Assembly: GCA_003326205.1 (NCBI GenBank)
Contig: LWTK01000001.1
Span: 62,001 to 126,000, forward strand
Origin: Nostoc sp. ATCC 43529
GTDB taxonomy: Bacteria; Cyanobacteriota; Cyanobacteriia; Cyanobacteriales; Nostocaceae
Reading direction: 5' to 3'
DNA: 64,000 nucleotides
A model generated the notes under the pieces. That model saw only the letters and a list, made by a program, of their open reading frames with translations, did not search any database and was not told the DNA's origin. Shown piece by piece: positions 18,427 through 27,647 of the stretch; position 1 is the stretch's first letter, and each line of letters opens with the position of its first letter. A program made the position numbers and the translations under genes.

Positions 18427-20910
18427 TTAATTAGCAGCGCAAGATGTAGCTGTAAGTGATGAACTATGGGGCGTTGCAGTTGGTACTTGAGCAACCAGAA
18501 CCACGTTACCATTAGCATCCGTTACCCATCCTTGGGCTTCGACAATTTCACTAGATTCGTTGACAGAATTCACTTTCTGTGATTTTGTATTCTCTTGCTT
18601 TTCAACAACTACTCTATTGTTCATCCCGTCAGCACGATTATCACTTTCTGGATTCAGTGTTATCCAATCTGCCAGGACTGCATCAGCCATCAAAGGCTGT
18701 GTGGGATCGGGTGTTGTTCCTCCACGGCCAATGTTATTAAATGAACTCCTGGCCATTTTTGCGCCAGAACCACAACCAGCAGCAATTTGCTGAGAAGGAT
18801 CGACTAGATTTACAGGTAGTTCCACTAATCCCTTACTGGGGTCAACATCTGGAGAGTTGATTTGTACTGTGCCATCTAATGAAGAGTTTTCCTGAGAAAA
18901 TGCCGTGATGTCATTTGTTCGCAGATTATTCGGGTCTTTTTCTTCTGGATCGAGCCTCCTCACATCTTCACCAGTGCGCCGTACAAATCCAAAGATGTTT
19001 TTAGTGGTGATTGTGATTTTGCCACCAGCACCAGAGACGGCGTTAGCAGTGATATCGCTATTTCCAAACGGAGGGGCTACGATGAAGCCATTGGGTGCTT
19101 TGATGGTGATATTACCCCCATCCCCATTACCCCCTGCATTAGTGGAGATTTGGCTATTGCGGCGCATCAGTAATAAGTCCCGCACCTGTAACCTAATATT
19201 TCCACCTTTACCTGATTCACTATTAGATGTGAGTGTACCTTTGTCGAGCAGGATAGACCGAGCAGTTATGTTTAGATCGCCGGCTGGCCCTAGACTGGGT
19301 ACACCTCCTTGATAGGTTATATTTTTTTCAAGTTGACTGCTCACAGTGATTACAGCCCCATCCCGAACAATCAGTTGATCTGTTATCAACGTCAAATTTC
19401 CCGCAGATGCAGAACTTTGAGTTGAAGTAAACAAACCACTGGGAGTAATACCATTAGGTGAGGTTCCAGCAAGTTCTACAGATTCGGAGGCGTAAACAGT
19501 CAAATTCCCTCCTTTTCCTGTAGCAGGTATAAATTCGCCAGAAGCTGACACTGCTCCCGAAGACTCAGTTGATACTCTTGCCCCACCCTCGATACGCAAT
19601 CTTCTGGTATTAATCTTTATGTTGCCGGCATCTCCAAGATCGCGAGTTGTACTGAACAATCCGCTCGGGAAGAAATTACTACCAAAGGGAACCCCACCGA
19701 TCAACTCCACAGAATCTGAGGCATTTACGGTCAATTTCCCCCCCGATCCCAAGCTTTGTGCTCTGGATTCGCTTGTGACTTGTGCTCCACTTGTAACTTG
19801 TGCATTCCGCACAATCAACTTGGCAGTTGTAATATTTAAGTCTCCAGCGTTTCCGCCACCAAAAGTCACGGTCGTCAAGGGGATACCACCAATTAGTTCC
19901 ACAGACTCTGAACCATTCACCGTCAAATTGCCTCCCGGTTGGGAACCCAAGGTATTAGCTAACATTCGTGAAAAGCCAGCTAGCAGCACGCGCCTACCTT
20001 GCACCTGGATATCGCCACTACCTTCGCCACTAACATCTACCTGAGATGGCTTTGCAAAACCTTCAACAGTTCGCTGTATTAGTTGAATGTTCTGAAAATT
20101 CTGAACACCTTCATAACCTAAAACCCAACCTTGGTTCATTGGCTTCAGACTTACCAGACTATTGGCAGCAAGACTTCCTAGTTCAATTCTTCCCCCCTTT
20201 GCAGTTAAATTTCCACCCTCCAGCACAAGCTCACCGCCCACAAGTGCCAAGGTTTTGCCTGTGTTCACCTGTAAACCAGCAGGGGCGTTCAAGCGATTCG
20301 TTGCCCCACCTAGACTTGCTTGCGATTGATTGTAGATGGGAGCTGCACTTTGTCCGAATTGTAAGCCGATGGGAATACTTACTGTTAGCAGGGGTGTGGT
20401 TTGATTATTTATAGTACTGAACTTAGTACCATCAGCAAAGTTGAGACTACTTGCTGTAGTTGCTATGAATGAACCACCGATTTGTAAAGAAGCATTGGGA
20501 CTAAAAATAATCCCGTTGGAATTAATCAGAAACAGGTTAGCTGTACCGTTAGCTTTAAGGAGGCCATCAATATTAGAAACAGATTTACCTGTTACTCGGG
20601 TAATAATATTTTCAATATATGTGGGGTTGTTGAAGTATGCTGTGTTTCCCTTGAGAACCGAAAACTGTTCAAAGCTGTGGAATAAGTTATTATCACGAAT
20701 TGCTCCACCATCGATCTTGTCAGTAGCGTATCCGTTAATTAGCTGAGGTGTAACAACTGAACTTTCAGATCCTAGAGTGTTATCCTCTCTAATTTGGGCA
20801 AAGGCATAACTTTTGAAGGCAAATGTTCCAATAATTATTAAAGCACTCACTAGTGTGAACTTCCAGTACTTACTGCTTCGACTTTTATGTATCACAAAAT
20901 TTGCACCCAA
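18427..20910 (-). CDS. Haemagglutinin-type two-partner secretion exoprotein (copy 1)
   Basis: 827 residues. The signal peptide is at about 1-39 (FTLVSALIIIGTFAF...YAFAQ), then a TPS secretion domain (DNTLGSESSVVTP, IDGGAIRDNNLFHSFEQFSV, ANLFLINSNGIIF, IGGSFIATTASSLNF). The body is beta-helix-like repeats such as GGNLTVNGSESVELIGG and SAGNLTLITDQLIVRDGA. The C-terminal block (PDVDPSKGLVELPVNLVD, IAAGCGSG) and the last residues TSCAAN are shared with the paralogue at 22507. It is expected to cross the outer membrane through a TpsB porin; none is in the window. The adjacent small Cys-tailed proteins are probably related in function. One upstream hairpin (21071-21122) separates it from the small gene at 21190. 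Confidence 0.9.
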   Translation of the reverse strand: MGANFVIHKSRSSKYWKFTLVSALIIIGTFAFKSYAFAQIREDNTLGSESSVVTPQLINGYATDKIDGGAIRDNNLFHSFEQFSVLKGNTAYFNNPTYIENIITRVTGKSVSNIDGLLKANGTANLFLINSNGIIFSPNASLQIGGSFIATTASSLNFADGTKFSTINNQTTPLLTVSIPIGLQFGQSAAPIYNQSQASLGGATNRLNAPAGLQVNTGKTLALVGGELVLEGGNLTAKGGRIELGSLAANSLVSLKPMNQGWVLGYEGVQNFQNIQLIQRTVEGFAKPSQVDVSGEGSGDIQVQGRRVLLAGFSRMLANTLGSQPGGNLTVNGSESVELIGGIPLTTVTFGGGNAGDLNITTAKLIVRNAQVTSGAQVTSESRAQSLGSGGKLTVNASDSVELIGGVPFGSNFFPSGLFSTTRDLGDAGNIKINTRRLRIEGGARVSTESSGAVSASGEFIPATGKGGNLTVYASESVELAGTSPNGITPSGLFTSTQSSASAGNLTLITDQLIVRDGAVITVSSQLEKNITYQGGVPSLGPAGDLNITARSILLDKGTLTSNSESGKGGNIRLQVRDLLLMRRNSQISTNAGGNGDGGNITIKAPNGFIVAPPFGNSDITANAVSGAGGKITITTKNIFGFVRRTGEDVRRLDPEEKDPNNLRTNDITAFSQENSSLDGTVQINSPDVDPSKGLVELPVNLVDPSQQIAAGCGSGAKMARSSFNNIGRGGTTPDPTQPLMADAVLADWITLNPESDNRADGMNNRVVVEKQENTKSQKVNSVNESSEIVEAQGWVTDANGNVVLVAQVPTATPHSSSLTATSCAAN

Positions 20911-21070
20911 AAAAAGTAATTTAGCGTAATTTACTAGTGAAATACTACTGATTCCTAATAAATAAATAATACTGTTAGGTAATATCGACAGCCTAGATAT
21001 TCACTGCATTAGTTAGCATTTTTGTCTTCACGAGAACAAGCACCTGGCAACGGAATGACCGCATTATTTG

Positions 21071-21122
21071 GCAATTCCAGCCTTGAAAATTGGTACAACA
21101 TACTTTCGTGGGCTGGAATTGC
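21071..21122. terminator. Hairpin between the first small protein gene and the exoprotein
   Basis: GCAATTCCAGCC (21071-21082) and GGCTGGAATTGC (21111-21122) are perfect 12-bp arms with a 28-nt loop. It lies downstream of the gene at 21190-21516, so termination or mRNA processing is plausible. The T-tract is weak. Confidence 0.45.
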
Positions 21123-21189
21123 TTGTAAAAAATCATTGGCTTGTTGTCCATCACTAGGCCAACATCAGTAGATCAGAATTCAATCAAAT

Positions 21190-21516
21190 CTAAGCTAACC
21201 AACAGCCATCAGGATTGTTGTCTATGGGGCAAGGCTTAACGTGTCTTAATGCCACTTCGATGGGTCTCTTACCCAACTTTGGTAGCAAAGATTTTTTGGC
21301 TTGTAAACTCTCGTCAGTATCAATAAATTGGTATTTACTTAGGTCGAGTACATAGTGAACTTTAAGGACTTCTTGTCCTGATATACCGTATTTATTGAGT
21401 ACCTTAGCTAAGTTAGATTTGTTTAATATCTCATGCATTTCTTGTTGAATTTCGTCTTGTAACTGCTGTAATGTTTGAGCATCTATGACTGTTGGCTGTA
21501 ATGTTTGAGAATCCAT
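21190..21516 (-). CDS. Small protein with Cys-rich tail, exoprotein-associated (P1)
   Basis: 108 residues without a signal peptide. The N-terminal helix DAQTLQQLQDEIQQEMHEIL is followed by the block NLAKVLNKYGISGQEVLKV then YVLDLSKYQ. This block is shared with the proteins at 21972 and 25038. The C-terminal tail ends KPCPIDNNPDGCWLA. The first protein of the set (25038) has the same layout with tail WCIPCPSTGSPLGCNC. A conserved leader-like part plus a variable Cys/Pro tail recalls peptide precursors, but no modifying enzyme is nearby. An intact ATG with a ribosome site (AAGGAGAG about 9 nt upstream) supports expression. Confidence 0.75.
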   Translation of the reverse strand: MDSQTLQPTVIDAQTLQQLQDEIQQEMHEILNKSNLAKVLNKYGISGQEVLKVHYVLDLSKYQFIDTDESLQAKKSLLPKLGKRPIEVALRHVKPCPIDNNPDGCWLA

Positions 21517-21971
21517 GAATTAAGCTCTCCTTGCAGATTGGTAGAGGTGTTAACTTATGTTGTGATGTACTAAATTAACGTGACTTTGATTAGTACAGTT
21601 TCGTAACGAAGGAATTAAGGATACAGAGTCTAGAGTGGCACGATCGCATTTACTTTCTAAAGCTCTTGCGAACTCCCATAATTATGACTTCAGCTTGACT
21701 AGTAATAATTACGCATTCTTTAACATAACTTCATATATTTTTCTTGGATTTCCTTAAAGCATTCATGAATCTGCTTGCTAACAGTTCTTGATGCAACAAG
21801 AATAATTGATACCTCCTCTAATCTCTCGCTGAGTAAAAGAGTAGACAAAATAAGGTGTACGCCGATGTTTGTTGTATCGGTGTTGGAGATGATGGAACAA
21901 GCATCCCATCCATACATGAGTTTTAGTACAAGGAGCGATCGCTCCTCTCAATGTCATAGCGAATCAGCGAT
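21517..21971. other. Spacer with a possible decayed minus-strand frame
   Basis: A 65-residue minus-strand frame at 21720-21917 (HLILSTLLLSERLEEVSII, VSKQIHECFKEIQEKYMKL) has protein-like composition but no ribosome site and no recognised relative. It may be remnant coding DNA of the small-protein locus. Nothing else was found. Confidence 0.3.
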
Positions 21972-22334
21972 TTATGGCTTTGGTGGGCAAGGACAATCAG
22001 TCCACTCACGATTGCACAAGCAAGCCCATCCTTGAACAAGATTAGCTGGAAGTAATAGTGAATGATTCGTATCTCTAACTTGAATTTTATTTAAGTCAAT
22101 ATCGCACTTAACTTGTAAGACATCATCTCCTGATATCCCGTACTTTTCGAGTAGCTTCTTCAAGTTAGAGTTCCTCAGTCTTTCACTAATTTCTTTCTCC
22201 TGTGTTATTACACCAGGTTTATTGGTTAAAGTAGCATCCTGGTTAATTTGAGCAATAGCAGAGTTTCCAAATAAAACTATTACACTACTGATCCCAATTC
22301 CTAGAACTTTAATCGAGTACCAAATATTAGTCAT
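21972..22334 (-). CDS. Secreted variant of the small Cys-tailed proteins (P2)
   Basis: 120 residues from ATG at 22334 (AAAGGT about 11 nt upstream); the longer frame would need TTG. The N-terminus is a signal peptide (IKVLGIGISSVIVLFGNSAI) followed by AQINQDATLTNKPGVIT. This resembles the cleavage region and first mature residues of the two exoproteins (AQIREDNTLGSESSVVTP, AQIQKDDTLGVESSIVTP). It then switches to the family block LKKLLEKYGISGDDVLQVKC followed by DIDLNKIQ. The tail is GWACLCNREWTDCPCPPKP with five Cys. It appears to be a chimera of an exoprotein export leader with the small protein. It lies 172 bp downstream of the second exoprotein. Confidence 0.75.
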   Translation of the reverse strand: MTNIWYSIKVLGIGISSVIVLFGNSAIAQINQDATLTNKPGVITQEKEISERLRNSNLKKLLEKYGISGDDVLQVKCDIDLNKIQVRDTNHSLLLPANLVQGWACLCNREWTDCPCPPKP

Positions 22335-22506
22335 ATTAGATATTGCACCTTTCTCAAGAAGTAACAATTGCCATACACCATGTCAAGCTTCAGCGATTTC
22401 ATGCAGCATACATCTAAATTTCTAATCAGTTTTTTATTTTTTATCAGAGTTTATAAACTTTCGCTTTTGCACACAATTAATCAACGTTAGTCAACAAAGC
22501 CAATTT

Positions 22507-24963
22507 TTAATTAGCAGGACAAGATGCAGCCGTGAGCATGGAAGTATGAGGCATCCCAGCGGGTGCTTCAGCAACTAAAACTACGTTACCATTGGCATCG
22601 AATATCCATCCTTGGGCTTCGACAATTTCACTAGGTTCGTTGACAGAATCCACTTTTTGTGATCCCTCTATATTTCGCTGCACTTGAATATTTTTATTCT
22701 CGATTCCCTCGGCACGATTTTCAGTTTCTGGATTTAGTGTTATCCAATCTGCTAGCACTGCATCAGCTATCAACGGCTGTGTAGGATCGGCTAATGTTCC
22801 TCCGCGTCCAGTGTTAGTAAATGAACTCCTGGCTGCTGTCCCACCAGAACCACAACCAGCAGCAATTTCCTGGGAAGCGTCTACTAAATTTCTCGGTAGT
22901 TCCACTAATCCTTTACTGGGGTCTACATCTGGAGAATTGATTTGTACTGTGCCACCTAATGAAGGATTTTGTTGAGAAAATGCCGTGATGTCACTTGTTT
23001 GTAGGTTATTTGGGTTTATTTCTTCTGCATCTAACTTTTCTACATCTGCACGGGTGCGGGGGAGAAATCCAAAGATGTTTTTAGTGGCGATCGCAATCTT
23101 ACCACCAGGCCCGGAAAAAGCATTGGCGGTGATATCGCTATTTGCAAAAAGAGGAGCAACAACAAAGCCATTAGGTGCATTGATGGTGATGTTACCGCCA
23201 GTTTTATCACCCCCGGCGTTAGTCGATATTTGACTCCTACCGCGCATCAATAATACGTCCCGCACCTGTAAGCTAATATTTCCGCCTTGACCTGATTCAC
23301 TATTAGATGTGAGTTTTCCTTTATTGTCCAGCAAAATAGAGTTAGCAGTTATATCCAAATCCCCTGCTTTACCTAAATTTTTTGGATCTCCTCCCACATA
23401 AATGACATTCTTTCGAGCTTGGCTGTTGACAGTTATTGCAGCTCCATGTTTGATAATCAATTGCCCTGTTCTTACCGTTAAGTTTCCTCCATCTCCAGGC
23501 CCTTCAGTCCTGGAAAATAAGCCACTGACTCTAGAACCATTTGGGGAAGTTCCTATTAGTTCAATAGACTCAGAGGCGTTCACCATCAAATTTCCTCCCT
23601 TTCCTGTAACTGGTGTAAATTCGTTAAGCTTAAATCTATAGAAGCCTTCAGAACTTGTTGATATTCTTGCTCCTCCTTGAATACGTAACTTTCCAGTGTT
23701 GATTGTTATGTTGCCAGCATTTTGACTACCAAAAGTTTCACTAAATAATCCGCTGGATACTATATCACTACCATCTGGCAACATAGAAACAGAGAAGCCG
23801 CTGATTAGTTCTACTGAATCTGATGCATTGATGGTCAATTCTCCCGGTAGTCCTGAGCCACCATTGAAAATTGATACCTGCGCTCCATCTTTGGCAATGA
23901 ACTTTTTAGTAGTGATATTTATACTTCCAGAGTTTCCGGCCTTAAAAGTTCCAGTAACTAAGAACGCATTTTTTCCAAGTTCCACAGATTCCGTAGCGTT
24001 AACTTCTATATTTCCTCCCGGTTCCATTCCCAAATTAAAAGCAAAGATGTATGAACTGCTTACCAGCACACGTTTGCCTTGGAGGTGGATATTACCGCTA
24101 CTTTCGCCAGTGGTATCTACTATAGAGAAAACTTTATTTAAGTTGATGAATTCGATATTTTGAAAATTTTCAACACCATCGTATCTGAAAGCCCAAGCTT
24201 GATTTATTGAACTCACAGTGACCAAACTATAAGGAGCAACGCTTCCTAATTCAATTCTTCCTGCTTTTGCAGTTAAATTTCCACCCTCTAGTGTTATGTC
24301 ACCGCCAATCAGTGCTAACATTTTTCCTGGCTGCACCTGTAGACCAACAGCTTGCCCAATGCTGTTAGTTGCACCTTTTGGACTTGCTTGGGATTGATTG
24401 CGAATGGGAGCCGCAGTTGCTCCGAATTCTAAGCCAATGGGAGCGCTTACTGTCAGCAATGGTGCAGATTGAGGAGCTGTAGCACTAAATTTTGTAGCAT
24501 CAGCAAAATTTAAACTACTTGCTGTACTAGCTACAAATGAACCACCGATGTTTAAAGAAGCATTTTTACCAAAAATAATGCCGTTGGGATTAATCAAAAA
24601 TAGGTTGGCGGTACCATTTGTTTTGATAATGCCATCGATATTAGAAATCGAATTGCCGGTGACTCGGCTGATAATATTGTGAGTATCTATTGAATTGTTA
24701 AAATACGCTGTCGTTCCTCCAGAGACAGAAAATCTGTCAAAGCTGTGGAACAAGTGTTTCCCACGAATTGCTCCGCCATCAATCTGCTCTATGGACTGAC
24801 CATCAATTAACTTTGGTGTAACGATTGAACTTTCAACTCCAAGGGTGTCATCCTTTTGAATTTGGGCTAAAGCAAAACCCTCACAGTAAGTGAGTACTCC
24901 AGCAATTGCTAGAGTACTCACTATCCCTAATTCCCAGTACAAGCTGCTTCGATTTTGAGACAT
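22507..24963 (-). CDS. Haemagglutinin-type two-partner secretion exoprotein (copy 2)
   Basis: 818 residues, a close paralogue of the gene at 18427 over the whole length. The signal peptide is at about 1-34 (LGIVSTLAIAGVLTYCEGFA, LAQ). The TPS domain has IDGGAIRGKHLFHSFDRFSV, ANLFLINPNGIIFG and IGGSFVASTASSLNF. The beta-helix body is rich in Asn/Gly/Ser. The C-terminal block is PDVDPSKGLVELPRNLVD, AAGCGSGG, then TAASCPAN at the end. The terminal region IVEAQGWIFDANGNVVLVAE is nearly identical in both copies. It starts 74 bp after the stop of the small gene at 25038, so the two are probably co-transcribed. No TpsB partner is seen. Confidence 0.9.
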   Translation of the reverse strand: MSQNRSSLYWELGIVSTLAIAGVLTYCEGFALAQIQKDDTLGVESSIVTPKLIDGQSIEQIDGGAIRGKHLFHSFDRFSVSGGTTAYFNNSIDTHNIISRVTGNSISNIDGIIKTNGTANLFLINPNGIIFGKNASLNIGGSFVASTASSLNFADATKFSATAPQSAPLLTVSAPIGLEFGATAAPIRNQSQASPKGATNSIGQAVGLQVQPGKMLALIGGDITLEGGNLTAKAGRIELGSVAPYSLVTVSSINQAWAFRYDGVENFQNIEFINLNKVFSIVDTTGESSGNIHLQGKRVLVSSSYIFAFNLGMEPGGNIEVNATESVELGKNAFLVTGTFKAGNSGSINITTKKFIAKDGAQVSIFNGGSGLPGELTINASDSVELISGFSVSMLPDGSDIVSSGLFSETFGSQNAGNITINTGKLRIQGGARISTSSEGFYRFKLNEFTPVTGKGGNLMVNASESIELIGTSPNGSRVSGLFSRTEGPGDGGNLTVRTGQLIIKHGAAITVNSQARKNVIYVGGDPKNLGKAGDLDITANSILLDNKGKLTSNSESGQGGNISLQVRDVLLMRGRSQISTNAGGDKTGGNITINAPNGFVVAPLFANSDITANAFSGPGGKIAIATKNIFGFLPRTRADVEKLDAEEINPNNLQTSDITAFSQQNPSLGGTVQINSPDVDPSKGLVELPRNLVDASQEIAAGCGSGGTAARSSFTNTGRGGTLADPTQPLIADAVLADWITLNPETENRAEGIENKNIQVQRNIEGSQKVDSVNEPSEIVEAQGWIFDANGNVVLVAEAPAGMPHTSMLTAASCPAN

Positions 24964-25037
24964 TATGAACTTGCGCTCAAAAAATCAGAGTCACTGACTA
25001 GGATAAACTTTTTACAAAAACTAAATTATTAAATTAT

Positions 25038-25364
25038 TTAGCAGTTGCAACCTAAAGGGCTACCAGTTGAAGGGCAAGGGATACACCACGCTTTTTTAAC
25101 TAACACAATTTCTTCTTTTGGAGTTTTTGGGGTTGTTGCTAATAATGCATTGGGTTGCTGTTCATCAACTGCATCATCAGATTTAAGTTGATTGGGGTCA
25201 AGATTAAACTGCCAATAAACTCTCAAAACTCTATCTTCTAATATGCCGTACTTTTCAAGTAGTGAGTTGAAGTCAGCGTTTTTTAGGGTTTCATCAAATT
25301 TTTCCTGAATCTCGTTTTGTAACTGATCTAATGTTTGAGGGTCTAAGATGGGTTGAGAACTCAT
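25038..25364 (-). CDS. Small protein with Cys-rich tail, exoprotein-associated (P3)
   Basis: 108 residues, the same length as the protein at 21190. Layout: DPQTLDQLQNEIQEKFDETL, then the block FNSLLEKYGILEDRVLRVYW, FNLDPNQL, an acidic linker and the tail KKAWCIPCPSTGSPLGCNC with four Cys. It has no signal peptide. It is the first gene of the minus-strand series and directly precedes exoprotein copy 2. Co-occurrence of this family with both exoprotein copies argues for a shared process such as chaperoning, modification or co-secretion; which one is unknown. Confidence 0.75.
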   Translation of the reverse strand: MSSQPILDPQTLDQLQNEIQEKFDETLKNADFNSLLEKYGILEDRVLRVYWQFNLDPNQLKSDDAVDEQQPNALLATTPKTPKEEIVLVKKAWCIPCPSTGSPLGCNC

Positions 25365-25494
25365 GAGTGCTTGGGTTCCTGAATGGAATATGTATATTTA
25401 TTGGTTCAGGTTGCCCTGTAAGAATTACGCACTCTGTAATAAAAGTTGACATTTTTCCTGTGGATTTCCATTAAGTATTTGGGATTGCACGTCG
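25365..25494. other. Spacer upstream of the exoprotein locus
   Basis: AT-rich and likely to hold the promoter of the 25364-to-18427 series. TTTTTCCTGTGGATTTCCATTAAG (in two parts, near 25452-25475) resembles TTTTTCTTGGATTTCCTTAAAG near 21736. No firm promoter assigned. Confidence 0.3.
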
Positions 25495-25725
25495 ATACAA
25501 TGCCATTGTCATGAGATGCAATGCCATTGTCACGCGATGCAATGCCATTGTCATGCGATGCAATGCCATTGTCACGCGATGCAATGCCATTGTCATGCGA
25601 TGCAATGCCATTGTCACGCGATGCAATGCCATTGTCACGCGATGCAATGCCATTGTCACGCGATGCAATGCCATTGTCATGCGATGCAATGCCATTGTCA
25701 GTCGATACAATGCCATTGACTACTG
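25495..25725. repeat. 21-bp satellite, eleven units
   Basis: Unit GATGCAATGCCATTGTCAYGC, repeated about eleven times without spacers. The main variation is CACGC versus CATGC at the end of the unit, and the edge units are degenerate (GATACAATG). The period is a multiple of three, so all six frames stay open, but there is no sign of a gene. Confidence 0.9.
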
Positions 25726-25942
25726 GTTCATGTCATTAATTTTGATGGGTTAAGAGAACGAACCACAAAGGACGCAAAGAGCGCAAATGAAGAAAAATTA
25801 AGAATGAGTTTACCCCTCAGAACTAATGCGACAGACCACTACAGTGGGGAAATGACGGCTACAAAGGAGACAAGGAAAATAATTCTTAACTCCTAACTCC
25901 TAACTCCTAACTCCTAACTTTTCACTCAATACTCCCCATCCC
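25726..25942. repeat. Spacer with STRR array
   Basis: AACTCCTAACTCCTAACTCC at about 25888-25920 and ACCACAAAGGACGCAAAGAG near 25760. No gene seen. Confidence 0.6.
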
Positions 25943-26770
25943 CTAATTCTTAATTCCAGTGGTAGCAATACCCTGAATAAACTGACGCTGACCAATTAAA
26001 AATAATACCATCACTGGGACTGTGGCTATTGTTACCGCTGCCATCATCAAAGGCCAACTATTCGTAAATTGTTCTTGAAATTCAGCTAACGCTAACTGTA
26101 CAGTCCTTAATTCCGGTCGTGTGGTAAATACCAAAGGCTTAAACAAATCATTCCATTCGCCGATGAAGGTGAACAAAAATAGTGTTACCAACGCTGGACG
26201 GGCTAAAGGTAGCATTACTCGCCACAAAATTTGCAGTCGGTTGGCGCCGTCTATGGCTGCGGCTTCTTCTAATTCCACGGGAATTGTCTGGAAATATTGA
26301 CGTAGCAAGAAAATACCGAAGCCGTTAACCGCAGTGGGTAAAATAAGCGCCCCATAGGTATTTATCAGGTGTCCCCACTTCAACACCAAGAAAATTGGAA
26401 TTACCAACAATTGAAAGGGAATTACCAAAGTGGCTAAGACAACTAACAGCAGTGCTTGGCGTCCGCGAAACTTCAGGCGTGCGAGGGCGTAACCAGCTAA
26501 AGCGGAAGTGAGAATCTGAAACGCTGTCACAGCGATCGCTACCAAGGTAGAATTAGCAAACGCCAGTAAAAATTTACCTTGCTGCCATGCAGCCTGGTAA
26601 TTTGCTAAAGACCAGTTATTTTTGGACAAATCTTTTGCAGTGGCGATCGACGGTGCAAAGGAGGTGAGAAAGACCACAAACAGCGGTAGTAGAACGATAA
26701 ATGCTCCTAGCAGTAACACTACTAGGCTCAAAAAATCGCCAGATTTGAAATTCCAGTTTGGTTTTGACAT
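25943..26770 (-). CDS. Sugar ABC transporter permease (MalG/UgpE type)
   Basis: 275 residues from ATG at 26770. It is an inner-membrane subunit of a carbohydrate ABC importer with about six hydrophobic segments (FLSLVVLLLGAFIVLLPLFV at the N-terminus, ALLLVVLATLVIPFQLLVIP in the middle). The cytoplasmic EAA loop that contacts the ATPase is present: ELEEAAAIDGANRLQILWRV then MLPLARP. No second permease, binding protein or ATPase is nearby, so it is an orphan in this window. The substrate cannot be predicted. Partners may lie elsewhere, as is common in cyanobacteria. Confidence 0.9.
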   Translation of the reverse strand: MSKPNWNFKSGDFLSLVVLLLGAFIVLLPLFVVFLTSFAPSIATAKDLSKNNWSLANYQAAWQQGKFLLAFANSTLVAIAVTAFQILTSALAGYALARLKFRGRQALLLVVLATLVIPFQLLVIPIFLVLKWGHLINTYGALILPTAVNGFGIFLLRQYFQTIPVELEEAAAIDGANRLQILWRVMLPLARPALVTLFLFTFIGEWNDLFKPLVFTTRPELRTVQLALAEFQEQFTNSWPLMMAAVTIATVPVMVLFLIGQRQFIQGIATTGIKN

Positions 26771-26948
26771 GAGTTGCACAGCAAAACATTTGTTTCTCTA
26801 GTACTAGAGCATCGACCCCAGCAACAGCTAATCTATAAACATAGTTACTTGTTAAGTTAAATTAAACCACAATGATTATTACCCTCTGTTCTTGGGGTAA
26901 ATTGAATCCTGGTGTCAAATAATTCTTTTTTACAGGAGAAAACATACC

Positions 26949-27647
26949 ATGCAGCAGCTTACAGACCAATCTCATGAAATTGATTTCCAGAGCGAAAAAT
27001 ACAAAGACGCCTATAGCCGGATTAACGCCATCGTCATTGAAGGGGAACAAGAAGCCCATGAGAATTACATCCAACTAGCTCAACTGCTGCCAGAATCTGA
27101 AAAAGAATTAATTCGTTTATCTAAGATGGAAAGCCGCCACAAGAAAGGATTTGAAGCTTGTGGACGCAATTTACAAGTGACTCCAGATTTGCAATTTGCT
27201 AAAGAATTTTTCTCTGGACTACACCAAAACTTCCAAACAGCCGCCGCCCAAGGCAAAGTCGTCACTTGTTTATTGATTCAGTCTTTGATTATTGAATGTT
27301 TTGCGATCGCAGCATACAACATCTACATCCCTGTTGCTGATGACTTTGCCCGCAAAATCACTGAGGGAGTAGTCAAAGATGAATATAGTCATCTCAACTT
27401 TGGAGAAGTTTGGCTCAAAGAACACTTTGCCGAATCCAAAGCCGAATTAGAAGAAGCAAATCGCCAAAACCTTCCACTTGTCTGGAAAATGCTCAACCAA
27501 GTAGCCGATGATGCCAAAATTTTAGCGATGGAAAAAGAAGCTTTAATAGAAGACTTTATGATTCAGTACGGTGAAGCATTAGGTAACATCGGTTTCAAAA
27601 CTTTCGAGATTATGCGTTTGTCAGCCCACGGACTCGCAGCCGCTTAA
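26949..27647 (+). CDS. ado: Aldehyde deformylating oxygenase
   Basis: 232 residues. This soluble ferritin-like di-iron enzyme converts fatty aldehydes to alkanes plus formate, using O2 and reductant. All six metal ligands are visible: Glu33, Glu61, His64, Glu116, Glu145 and His148 (motifs [35 protein letters not shown]). Length matches the family. The acyl-ACP reductase that supplies the aldehyde follows in the same orientation 423 bp later, across a repeat-filled spacer. The expanded spacer makes a separate aar promoter likely. Confidence 0.97.
   Translation: MQQLTDQSHEIDFQSEKYKDAYSRINAIVIEGEQEAHENYIQLAQLLPESEKELIRLSKMESRHKKGFEACGRNLQVTPDLQFAKEFFSGLHQNFQTAAAQGKVVTCLLIQSLIIECFAIAAYNIYIPVADDFARKITEGVVKDEYSHLNFGEVWLKEHFAESKAELEEANRQNLPLVWKMLNQVADDAKILAMEKEALIEDFMIQYGEALGNIGFKTFEIMRLSAHGLAAA

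Noticed and set aside
25495..25725. CRISPR-like look of the repeated 21-bp block
   Set aside because: Units are head to tail with no spacers, and the unit is shorter than CRISPR repeats. No cas gene is present.
25471..25753. Open frames in several phases across the first satellite
   Set aside because: A 21-bp period keeps any stop-free unit open in every phase; the products are simple heptapeptide repeats.
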